Assembly: GCF_024763615.1 (NCBI RefSeq)
Contig: NC_077222.1
Span: 31,682,001 to 31,746,000 of the forward strand
DNA length: 64,000 bases
Direction of reading: 5' to 3'
Origin: Phlebotomus papatasi
Lineage: Eukaryota; Arthropoda; Insecta; Diptera; Psychodidae
Made by a program: the position numbers and the translations under genes. The notes beneath the pieces are model-generated. The model made no database searches, was not told the origin of the DNA, and worked only from the letters and a program-made list of their open reading frames with translations. Positions 55,245 to 64,000 of this stretch are shown piece after piece; positions within the stretch are counted from its first letter, which is position 1; each line of letters starts with the position of its first letter.

Positions 55245-57003
55245 CGCAATTTTAAGCGCACTTACCGTTTTATAATTGAGCTGTGCGTAGTTTTGAGCGC
55301 AATCTTGAGCATTTTATGATTCAGTTTTTCGGATTTTTAAGCACAATCTTAACCGGTCTATGTTTCAAGCTGTGCTAGTTTTTAAGAACGATTTTAACCG
55401 TTTTATGATAAAGATGTGCGTGTTTTTAGATGCAAAGTGAACCGTTTTATGATTGAGTTGTGTGTATTTGTAGCATTTTCTTTAACCATTTTATACTTGA
55501 GCTATTTGTAGGACAGGGTTAGTCGTTTTATACTTGAACTACACTTGTTTTAAATATACTTTTTACCGTTTTGTGATGGTTCTGCGTAGTTTTTAAAAAT
55601 GTTTAGTGTGATTTTAAAATATTTAGTTTTGAAAATTATGCCTTCCAGAAACTAGCATTTTTTGTTCATGATTACATATAAATCTTTTTATACACTTGAA
55701 ATTCAATATATTATTGTCGTAATAGATTTTGGTTTTCTCCTAATATAGCTTATTTCGTTTCATTTACAAGTGATAATCCATGCTATAAATTGAAAATGAT
55801 TAATCAGCAGTCGTTAAAACATTATCAAGTAAATTTTCATAAGTTTCATAAAATTTCATAAATTTCCTTGTAAATTTCATAAATTTCACAAATTTAATGA
55901 AAATTGCATTACCATGATGTCTTACTTCAGAAAATCAGTCAAAATCAAATATTAGGTGTCAAATCAAATAAAATATTTTTAAAATGACAATTGGGTTTGA
56001 AATATATATAAATGTTAAAAGCGTGTCAATGGAATTAAAGTGGCTTAAATTGGCTTATATTGATTAAGCAATCGATTAGGGTTCTTAAAAAATTATGCTT
56101 TAATAAAATTGTCTGAAAAAAGTGAGTTTTTTGAGCGTAGTACATTTGACCTTGAAAAACACCATGAAGGAATTTTTCAAGGTCATTGGCATGTATGGAC
56201 GAAATATCCGTCTGGACAAGGTCTAAAACATATCAGCCAATGAAAATTATCTGAAGAGTAGTTTTCGAGATATTACAGAAAAACGTGTTTTTAGGGAAAG
56301 GGGAGGGGTGGGGGAAAAACGAAGGTTATATTTAGATTCCCCAGGTCAACTTATGGGGGGGTCACCCGAAGACCCCAAGTCGCTATCTTCAACCCTCTGG
56401 CTCCTACAGCCAAAAATGTGAATTTTGTCCCCCAAACACCCCCCCTGTAACGGGTGACACAACAAATTGCAAGGTTTCTTACTATCACCATCGTATTTGT
56501 CGTGCCCAAAATAGGTAATATGCAAAGTTTCATAAAGAAATTCGTCCGAAGGTCCGAGACCTTCCCTTGTTAGATATTTTTGATTAAAAAATGGTAAAAC
56601 TGGCTTGCAGCATATGCTGCGGTCCGGAAAGAGTTAACATTCTCTATTTTGAATTCACTGTTCGAAATTTCATCGATCACCATCGAAATCAGCTGATGCC
56701 AGGAAAAATCAAAACAAAGGATATTTTACTCATAAAACTCTTGTGAAAACTTTTGAAATACATTTAAAATGAGTATAGGCTTAGTGAAATTAAAGTTTAG
56801 TATAAAATACATGTGAATAATGTGAATTACATTGTTTTGAACAACTGAAAATATTTCCCGCCTTGGAAATTTTTCTTACACTAGATGGCGCTGTTCTCAG
56901 TGAGTTATCCAATCGAAAAAAATGAAGGTGTCATATCACTTCTCCATTGCTTCTTTGAAAATCGATTAAAAGAGCAATGGCCCAGTCTGTTCAATGCTAA
57001 TAT

Positions 57004-57219
57004 CTCATTTTGTATCTGATTGAATTTAAATCTGTGAATGATTTCATCCAAATTCTCATATTTTCTATCCTATTTTCATAATTCAACCTACTTTCATTTT
57101 AATGTTTTGTTCTTAAGATTAGGGTTTTCGACTTTAATTTACTGAGGGCATTCTTAAGCACTGCAATATTCTCGAGGAGTTTTAAAATCACAGTCTTGTT
57201 CTTAGAGGGTTATGGACAA
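57004..57219. other. Short non-coding gap
   Basis: The first part (57004-57090) resembles the ATTCTATCC/ATTTTGTG minisatellite found left of the foldback insertion. Otherwise featureless. Confidence 0.4.
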
Positions 57220-57645
57220 CGCACAATAACTTGTGTTATGTAAACATGTTCTTGATATTTCAATGAGTGTGAATGAAACAGAGATCTAGTCATCTCCGTC
57301 TCTCTTGTAGGGAATTTTGAAAACATGTTTACAAACAAAAGTTATTGTGCGTTTTGCATTATGCCTAATGCATAATAACTTTTGTTTAGTAAACATGTAG
57401 ATATTTGAATGAGAGTGAGTGATATCTAGATCTAGTCATCTCGCTCATTTTAATTAGAAATATTGAAAACATGTTTACAAACAAAAGTTATTGTACGTTG
57501 GTCATTATGCCCAACGCACAATAACTTTTGTTTAGTAAAGATGCTTTGACATTTCAATGAGAGTGAGTGAGATTTAGATCTAGTCATCTCGCTCATTCTC
57601 ATGGGAAATTTTGAAAACATGTTTACAAACAAAAGTTATTGTGCG
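57220..57645 (+). mobile_element. Tandem trimer of a ~130-bp palindromic element
   Basis: Units at 57220-57351, 57370-57497 and 57515-57645. Each runs from CGCACAATAACTTTTGTTTA through an AAACATG, ATTTCAATGAGAGTGAGTGA and GATCTAGTCATCTCG centre to ACATGTTTACAAACAAAAGT and TATTGTGCG, so each is an inverted repeat. The spacers are short and alike (TTGGTCATTATGCCCAA type). Non-coding; the short minus frame across them is repeat-derived. Confidence 0.85.
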
Positions 57646-59599
57646 CTGGTCATTAATCTAAAGTTAAAGCCGCCTTTAGGAAAAAGAGTATTCGTCCAGC
57701 ACGTTATTTGCAAATTGATTTAATGCTAAACTTCTTGAAAAATAGTTGTCAAAATATTCAACTATTGACATAAAGGTTTTCTGGGTTAGACTTTGGGCGA
57801 TTGTTGTGAGTAAAAGGTGTCACAAAATGTATGCGTGAATCTACTACCAAGTCCATAAAAGGCGACATTGAGTCAGCAGACTGGAAATGATACTTCTGAA
57901 TGAGAATTTGTATGTGACTGGAATAATGGGTAACCTGAAGTTGAACTCTATCTCTTCAGGCAAAATCCAACGAAAAGGTGCTCTTTGAGCGATTTTAATT
58001 GATTTCATTGACAGGAGGATTTCAGTTCTATCTAGAGGCGAAATTGAGAAATCTCTTTGATGAATCTTCCTGTCCACAATCACAATTTATCACTGAGCCA
58101 TTGGTTTTACTTTGTTACTTTGAATTTTAATTAATAAAGGGGAATCTCAGTTTGCAAATACATCAAGCAATTTAAAACCATTTTGTTGTAGGATTTTTCA
58201 TTTACTTTTCTAGAGGGTTAGTTACACACCTTTTACAGGTTTGTTTAACGATATTTTTTTTCTAATTCACATTACATGTATCCCTATAATTACATGGTCA
58301 ACGAGTTGAAGCGTTTATTTGTCCATGTAACTTATTTCGTAACGAAGGATTCACAGTTTGTTAGCACATTGTGTTTAATTTAACTCTTGTCTATTTTTGA
58401 GCTTTTCAACCATCTCACGAACAAAGGCAAATAATCACAAATTCATAAAAGTTTCTACCTTTACTGGAAAAGGTGACATGAGAAACTTTGAAAATAAATT
58501 TGATAAAATATTTGCATGGGAAGAGTAATATTGTAAAGAGAAATGTTGTATTACATCAAATAGAAAAGTTTTATCGAGGTTTTACAACTACTTTTTGCCA
58601 AACAAAGAGATTATTATATAAGAACTGTAAAGGATTATACGTCTCCTTCAGTGGTGTTTTCTCAAGGAAATAATAATCTTCATGAGTGACTCTATACATT
58701 ATTAAATCCATCTTTCGCGTGAATTAAAAATATCTTTTCTCATCATAATTCGTCAAGTTGTGAGTGAAATATGAAATTTTTAAAAAGTCACCCATTCTTC
58801 CTTATTCTTCATCATTTTGGTAGCAAATATCCACCACTTTTTACATCTTTTTGCGTAAAATATTCATCCCTAAACGCATGAGCTTAGTAAATTAAATTTA
58901 CAACGTGGTAAATTGTACGTATGTAGGAGTTGTACTGAATTACATCATGATTATTCAGTGTGTGGCACGATAAGAAATTGAATAGAATATTTGAGTGGGA
59001 TAAATGGGATGAGAGGCGGAGAATAAGTGAATTTTAAGCTTTTTGCATATCTGATAAAAATACCTAAGAGATATTTTCAGCCAAGGTGGGAAGAGCGAGA
59101 AAACATGCTCTATAGAAATTTAAACGTGAGACATTTTCCTGAAGATTTCTGTGGAATTTACAATGTTACAGAAATTAAGGCTGAAACAACAATATGGGGT
59201 AGTAGTACTAATTCCAGCACATGCTTCTAGTGTTCTCTTTTCCTGGGAATTTTCAAACTTTCAACCAAAATGTTTGTCTATTAGTCCTAATACTTTCTTT
59301 TCTAGAAATGCCCAGAGAATGGCAAAGTCAAATTCAAAGAATGTTGGAATTTGCACAAAACGTTCTAGGCTTTGATTTTTGTTTGTTTTGATTGGTTTTC
59401 ATTGCTGGTTCAAATCATTTTTCAATGAAACCAATGTCATTCAACCCTATCAAGATAAAAAATAAAAATAGTCTGTCGAAACTGATCAAAGAGAACGAGG
59501 TCAAAGAAAAAAAAAACAGACGAAGGCTTTTAGGCTTCGCGCAAACTCTGGTTTCGAACACCATATTTCTTTAAGGAACCTGACCTTAGATTATATTAG
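57646..59599. other. Gene-poor stretch
   Basis: Frames of 60-79 codons at 57844-58083 (minus), 58488-58673, 59027-59230, 59151-59375 and 59392-59574 (plus) carry no recognisable motif. Confidence 0.4.
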
Positions 59600-59853
59600 A
59601 TTACAGTGGGGGCGGTTTCTTGCGGAACCGCTGCACCCAGGCTTCCTTTTGGGACCATTATGCATCACTAGTCAATTTAATCCCTGTTAAGGGCAAGATG
59701 GTTCAAGCCAGACGGTCCTTGCCTTCGCTACCACGAGACCGACCGCTTCTTCATTTCCCAAATACTCTTGTATCCAGGTACCCAATGTAGACCGACGTCA
59801 CATTTCTGCGAGGCCGCTTCTAACATTTTCTTGCATTCGCAAGGGAATTATTT
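59600..59853 (-). pseudogene. LINE RNase H relic
   Basis: Minus-strand translation gives CKKMLEAASQKCDVGLHWVP, then GYKSI and, after a one-base shift, GNEEAVGLVVAKARTVWL. This matches the RNase H signature of LINEs of the I/Jockey/R1 type (VxLxWVPGHxxIxGNExADxLA). The alanine-aspartate expected after GNE is lost and stops follow, so it is dead. The GC-rich tail towards 59600 would be the 3' end. It is collinear with the RT relic at 61190-61660 on the same strand. Confidence 0.75.
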
Positions 59854-61190
59854 GAACCTTCGGACGAATTTCTTAGTGAAACTTTGCATATTACCTAATT
59901 TTGGCACGACAAATACGATGGTGATAGTAAGAAACCTGGCAATTTTTTGTGTCACCCGTTACAGAGGAGTGTTTGGGGGACAAAATTCACATTTTTGGCT
60001 GTAGGAGCCAGATGGTTGAAGATAGCAACTTGGGGTCTTCGGGTAATCCCCCCATAAGTTGACCTGAAGAATCTAAATATGACCTTCGTTTTTTCCCCAC
60101 CCCTCCCCGTTCCCTAAAAAATATGTTTTTTGGGGTATTTCGAAAAATACTCTTCCGTTAATTTTCATTGTCTGATATGTTTTATATCTTGTCCAGACGG
60201 GTATTTCGTCCATACATTCGAATGACATTGATGGTGTTTTTCAAGGTCAAATGTACTACGCTTAAAAAATCACTTTTTTCAATCAATTTATAAAAGTATG
60301 ATTTTTTTTAAATATTTTTTATCGTTTGCTGAATGAATATAAACTAATTTATGTCACTTTCATGTCATTGATACGCTTTTGAAATTTATATATACTTCAA
60401 ATCCAAATGTCATTTTAAAAATATTTTATGTCTACCAACATCTAATATTGGGTTTTGACTGATTTCCTGAAGTAAAACCTCAATGAAACTTTCATGAAGT
60501 TTGTGAAATCTATGAAATTTTATGAAACTTATGAAAATTTACTGAATACTGTTTTAACGAATGATGGTTAATAATTTTTTAAATTCATAATAAGGATTAT
60601 TCTTTGTAAATAAAATGAAACTACTCTTATTAAGAAAAACCAACATTTATTACGACAATAAAGTATCGAATTTCAAGTATATTCTGCTGGTCTATATGAA
60701 CAACAATTATTACTTTTAGAAAGGTTTAATTTTTAAAGTTCCCTTTTTTAAAATCATACTAGACATAATCAAAACAAAACGCATAGTTCAATAATAAAAC
60801 AAAAAACCAGTGCAATATATAGTTCAAATATAAAATCGTCAAAAAAAGTACAATTGATATATAAAAAGGTTAAGAGTGCGCTGAAAACACGCACAGTTTA
60901 TATATTAAAAAAAAAACAGAATGCGCTTAAAAACACGAACAGCTGAATCACAAAACGGTTAAGAATACGCCTAAAATCACGAACAGCTCAATCATGAAAC
61001 GGCTAAGAATGAGCTTCAAAACACGCATAGCTCCATCATAAGACGGTTCAGAATGCTCCTAAAATTACTCACAGCTCAATCATAAAGCGGTTCAGAAAGC
61101 GCCTAAAAACACGCACGCACAGTTCAATAATAAAACGGTTCAGAATACGCTTAAAAATACGCACAGCTCAATCGTAAAACGGTTAATTAG
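59840..61190 (+). mobile_element. Half-copy (single arm) of the foldback element
   Basis: From CAAGGGAA and ACCTTCGGACGAATTTC it follows the left arm of 49955-56633 in order (cacgacaaatacgatggtga near 59910, the CCCCACCCCTCCCC run near 60095, TATTTCGTCCATACATTCGA near 60205). It ends in ~9 units of the ~41-bp array (60770-61185). It lacks the TTAA end and the second arm. It separates two pieces of a LINE. Confidence 0.82.
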
Positions 61191-61660
61191 CGTAATCTCA
61201 GGACTGCCATGCTCGCTTCCGACTTTATGAAAATTGGGTGGCAGGAAGCTTAAGATGCCCTGCAGAGCAGCGGTTGTCTCTGTCCATATGGCCCCTCTTT
61301 TCACAAGACAGGCCATTCTTTGAAGCTGTTTTAGTGCCCGCGCCGAATTTTGAATTTGACTCTTGGCCACCATATCACTGGCTTAACGATTGCTTTGTGC
61401 ATCCATAATACGATTTTCGGCTAAAGACCCCAAGTCTTGGCGAAAAGTCATCAACAGCTGAAAAGGGATCTAGTAGCCGCATTAATTCGGTGTTCCAAAT
61501 GTCCCTTCCAGGATGGTCTGTGTTCAAGTAAAATACCAAGGTATTTAACTTCCTTGTGAAGGACAAGTCCCTGCCCAAATAGCTTGGGTGTTCTGAATTC
61601 TTCCAGTTTCGTTTTACTCGTGAAAATTGACCTAGTGGCAATATATTTTAGGAGCTAGCC
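61190..61660 (-). pseudogene. LINE RT C-terminal relic
   Basis: Minus-strand frames read KLEEFRTPKLFGQGLVLHKE, then VKYLGILLEHRPSWKGHLEH, RINAATRSLFSC, stops, LFAKTWGL, KIVLWMHKAIVKPVIWWPRV and, shifted, ALKQLQRMACLVKRGAIWTE followed by TTAALQGILSFLPP. These are the KYLGV...W..H and QR.AC..I.GA...T..AAL..LL.LPPL signatures between RT and RNase H in I/Jockey/R1-type LINEs. Several stops and at least one frameshift make it a pseudogene. Confidence 0.85.
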
Positions 61661-61794
61661 TTAAGTTATACATAGCCTGAAAAAATTAGGTCAGATACAT
61701 TAATGGAATATGGGAAAATACGAAGTGTTCGCAGCCTGAATATTCACAAAGCCTGAAAGCTTTGTCCTGTAAGTACTTCATCATGGTCTTGGAG

Positions 61795-62095
61795 ATGTCA
61801 GTGGCGCAATAGGTAAGACCGTTGCTCTTGTTCGGATGAGATCTCTGACTCTACTCTCACAGTTGTGAGTTCGAGTCTCGCCCGATTCAAACAACTAAAT
61901 ATTTAGAAAAAGACATTTTCAACAACTCCGAGAGTATGGAAGAAGCATCCATAATGCAGGGAAGGCCGCTCCCGGCCGAGTCTACAAACGGACTAGCAGA
62001 TTCTTATAAAATGTGATGAAATAACAGTATCATTATAACTATCCCATTGTGCCCTATATAATGTTTTGTGCCAATAAATTATTAAGATTTACTTT
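61795..62095 (+). mobile_element. tRNA-derived SINE, uninterrupted copy
   Basis: The head has polymerase III box A (TGGCGCAATAGG, 61802-61813) and box B (AGTTCGAGTCT, 61868-61878) at tRNA-like spacing. The body and 3' region are shared with 32075-32650 (AAAAAGACATTTTCA, GAAGAAGCATC, CTAGCAGATTCTTATAA). The A/T-rich end is near 62095. No tRNA acceptor structure is present, so it is not a tRNA gene. Confidence 0.85.
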
Positions 62096-62325
62096 TGTTA
62101 TAATGATATCACAGAGAAAAATTACCCTCTAAATTCAAGAAAAAAATACTCTAACTAAGGGTTCGATTTTGCTCCAAGCAATTTTTTTCTTAAATTTCGC
62201 TTAAATTAAGAAAAAATTTCTATAAGAGCATTTTCTTAAATTTTAGAGTACGATGGTTTTGAAATTCAGTAGCTTTGAATTTAGACTTTTTTACTCTTAA
62301 ATTTACAGAAAAATAGTTTTGAATT
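62096..62325. repeat. Irregular leader of the 22-bp array
   Basis: Begins ACAGAGAAAAATTACCCTCT and contains decayed array words (TTTTAGAGTACGATGGTTTT near 62241). It grades into the regular array. Confidence 0.5.
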
Positions 62326-63056
62326 TGTAGCAAAAATGGTTTTGATTTTAGAGTATCATGGTTTTGATTTTAGAGTATTGTGGTTTTGATTTTAGAAACT
62401 TATGGTTTTGATTTTAGAAACTTATGGGTTTGATTTTAGAAACTTATGGTTTTGATTTTAGAAACTTATGGTTTTGATTTTAGAAACTTATGGTTTTGAT
62501 TTTAGAGTACCATGGTTTTGATTTTAGAGTATCATGGTTTTGATTTTAGAGTATTGTGGTTTTGATTTTAGAGTATCATGGTTTTGATTTTAGAGAATTG
62601 TGGTTTTGATTTTAGAAACTTATGGTTTTGATTTTAGAAACTTATGGGTTTGATTTTAGAAACTTATGGTTTTGATTTTAGAAACTTATGGGTTTGATTT
62701 TAGAAACTTATGGGTTTGATTTTAGAAACTTATGGTTTTGATTTTAGAGTATTGTGGTTTTGATTTTAGAGTACCATGGTTTTGATTTTAGAGTACCATG
62801 GTTTTGATTTTAGAGTACAATGGTTTTGATTTTAGAGTATCATGGTTTTGATTTTAGAGTATTGTGGTTTTGATTTTAGAGTACCATGGTTTTGATTTTA
62901 GAGTACCATGGTTTTGATTTTAGAGTACCATGGTTTTGATTTTAGAGTACCATGGTTTTGATTTTAGAGTACCATGGTTTTGATTTTAGGGTACCATGGT
63001 TTTGATTTCAGAGTACCATGGTTTTGATTTTAGAGTACCATGGTTTTGATTTTGGA
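62326..63056 (+). repeat. 22-bp tandem array, block 1
   Basis: About 33 units of GGTTTTGATTTTAGAGTACC plus AT. Four variants intermix: GAGTACCATGG, GAGTATCATGG, GAGTATTGTGG and GAAACTTATGG. Like variants tend to occur in runs (for example eight successive ACCATGG units near 62880-63050), as expected from local unequal exchange. The period is not a multiple of three and there is no open frame, so it is non-coding. Confidence 0.92.
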
Positions 63057-63236
63057 GTGTTTGCTGTGTTGATTGTCGAGTATTGCTGGTTCTGAAAGTA
63101 GAGTATTCTGAGGTTTTGAATCAAGGCAATTTGAGGGTTTTTTTGTGAATGTTATATATTTCATTCTTTACCTTTTTCCACGTGATGCATATGATGCGCG
63201 CGTATTCACTTCCATGAAACTCTCATATGCATCTTT

Positions 63237-63460
63237 CATTTCAATTTTCTATATGAACTTTGCCAATCGGAATTTACCTCCACTGAAGTATGTTGCTTAA
63301 TCTGAAATATTTAAGAGTATAATGGTTTTGATTTTAGAGTATCAAGGCTTAGAACCTCTCATAGTCTGTCTTATTTCGATATTTTTATATAAACTTTTCC
63401 AATCGGAATTCATCTCCACTGAAGTATGTTGCTTAATCTGAAATATTTAAGACTAATATG
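63237..63460 (+). repeat. Direct duplication between the two array blocks
   Basis: A ~90-bp segment containing CCAATCGGAATTTACCTCCA and CTGAAGTATGTTGCTTAATC, then TGAAATATTTAAGA, occurs at ~63243-63315 and again at ~63384-63455. Each copy is followed by an array unit. Confidence 0.8.
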
Positions 63461-64000
63461 GTTTTGATTTTAGAATATTATTGTCTTGCTTTTAGAGTAC
63501 ATTGGTTTTGATGTTAGTCTATTGTGGTTTTGAATTCTTTTAGAGTATTGGGGATTTGATTTTAGACTATTGTGGTGATGATTCTACAGCATTGTGGTTT
63601 TGATTTTAGAGTATCGCGGTTCTGATTTTAGAGTATTATAGTTTTGATTTTAGAGCATTGTGGTTTTGATTTTAGAGTATTGTGGTTTTGATTTTAGAAA
63701 CTTATGGTTTTGATTTTAGAGTATTATGGTTTTGATTTTAGAAACTCATGGTTTTGATTTTAGAGTATCATGGTTTTGATTTTAGAGTACTGTGGTTTTG
63801 ATTTTAGAGTATTGTGGTTTTGATTTTAGAGACTTAAGGTTTTGATTTTAGAGTATTATGGTTTTGAATTTAGAGTATTGTGGTTTTGATTTTAGAAACT
63901 TATGGTTTTGATTTTAGAGTATCATGGTTTTGATTTTAGAGTATCGTGGTTTTGATTTTAGAGTATCGTGGTTTTGATTTTAGAGTATCATGGTTTTGAT
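63457..64000 (+). repeat. 22-bp tandem array, block 2, running off the window
   Basis: About 24 units of the same GGTTTTGATTTTAGAGTATT type, with more degenerate units at its start. It continues past the window end, so the total length is unknown. Confidence 0.9.

Larger units (their letters stand above)
53501..55600 (-). repeat. Right ~41-bp tandem array, split by a MITE
   Basis: Inverse of the left array (GCATTTACCGTTTTATGATT, then GAGCTGTGCGTGATTTTAAGC). It has ~8 units before 53845 and ~8 after 55244. Fewer units than the left array, so the two arms have diverged in length. Confidence 0.82.
49955..56633. mobile_element. 6.7 kb foldback-like element with TTAA target duplication
   Basis: Flanked by TTAA (49951-49954 and 56634-56637, within GTTAAC). 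The ends are CTCTTTCGTCTCTTTTGGG on the left, and CTCTTTCCGGACCGCAGCAT as the reverse complement of the right. Both carry GCAGCATATG close to the edge; on the right this is a perfect palindrome, GCAGCATATGCTGC (56607-56620). From 50133 and 56570 inward the halves are long inverted repeats that meet at ~53500. Each arm has a unique outer part (~950 bp) and an inner tandem array of ~41-bp units. There is no transposase in the centre. Two later insertions, at 51101-52347 and 53845-55244, break the symmetry. It resembles Foldback/Galileo-type architecture combined with piggyBac/Kolobok-type TTAA insertion. Confidence 0.85.
49678..57003 (-). mobile_element. GAACAGACTGGGC element, interrupted copy (L2)
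   Basis: Its left part (49678-49955) and right part (56634-57003) join to give the reverse complement of 25244-25884. They are split by the 6.7 kb element at 49955-56633. The join falls exactly at GTTAAC, which occurs once in the uninterrupted copy and once on each side here. Confidence 0.88.

Noticed and set aside
61802..61880. Possible tRNA gene
   Set aside because: A and B boxes are present but acceptor and anticodon stems are not, and the sequence continues into a body shared with a second SINE copy.

Overview
This is an AT-rich eukaryotic window, best read as an insect and probably a dipteran. It has no operons, ribosome binding sites or bacterial signals. The one clear gene encodes an intronless EcKinase/CHK-type small-molecule kinase, a family expanded in insects. 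It has a TATA box plus a TCAGTT initiator and an AATAAA signal shortly after the stop. A sand fly or other nematoceran would fit the repeat style, but that is an impression and was not tested. Most of the rest is non-coding and densely colonised by small transposons.

Layout. 1-22.1 kb: gene-poor DNA with a ~1.8 kb element of ~300-bp degenerate units (2.1-3.9 kb), a TTAA-flanked MITE (4.3-4.85 kb), a possible decayed coding patch (5.3-5.8 kb), and many inverted-repeat elements. 22.1-24.04 kb: a near-perfect 39-bp-arm hairpin, then the kinase gene. 24.2-28.4 kb: a cluster of short inverted-repeat elements. 30-37.3 kb: three copies of a ~1.05 kb element, a SINE split by a MITE, and a LINE reverse-transcriptase relic. 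37.3-46.4 kb: sparse, with dispersed fragments and one MITE inside another. 46.4-49.4 kb: a degenerate ~21-bp minisatellite interrupted by several insertions. 49.7-57.0 kb: one ~640-bp element split by a 6.7 kb foldback-like element, which is itself hit by two further insertions. 57.2-57.65 kb: a tandem trimer of a small palindromic element. 59.6-62.1 kb: LINE RNase H and RT relics separated by a half-copy of the foldback element, then an intact-looking tRNA-derived SINE. 62.3-64.0 kb: a 22-bp satellite-like array running off the window.

Three patterns recur. (1) At least twelve inverted-repeat elements of unrelated internal sequence have ends of the form TA-GGGGAAA...TTTCCCC-TA (variants GGGT, GGGGAGA). 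(2) A four-copy MITE family with CACTGAG/CTCAGTG ends carries a different, matching 2-bp target duplication at each copy (TG, TT, AA, TA). (3) Elements with TTAA flanks share CTTT-type ends followed by a short palindrome of variable sequence, and the 6.7 kb foldback element shares these ends. Repeat calls come from reading matches by eye; percent identities and copy numbers outside the window are unknown.
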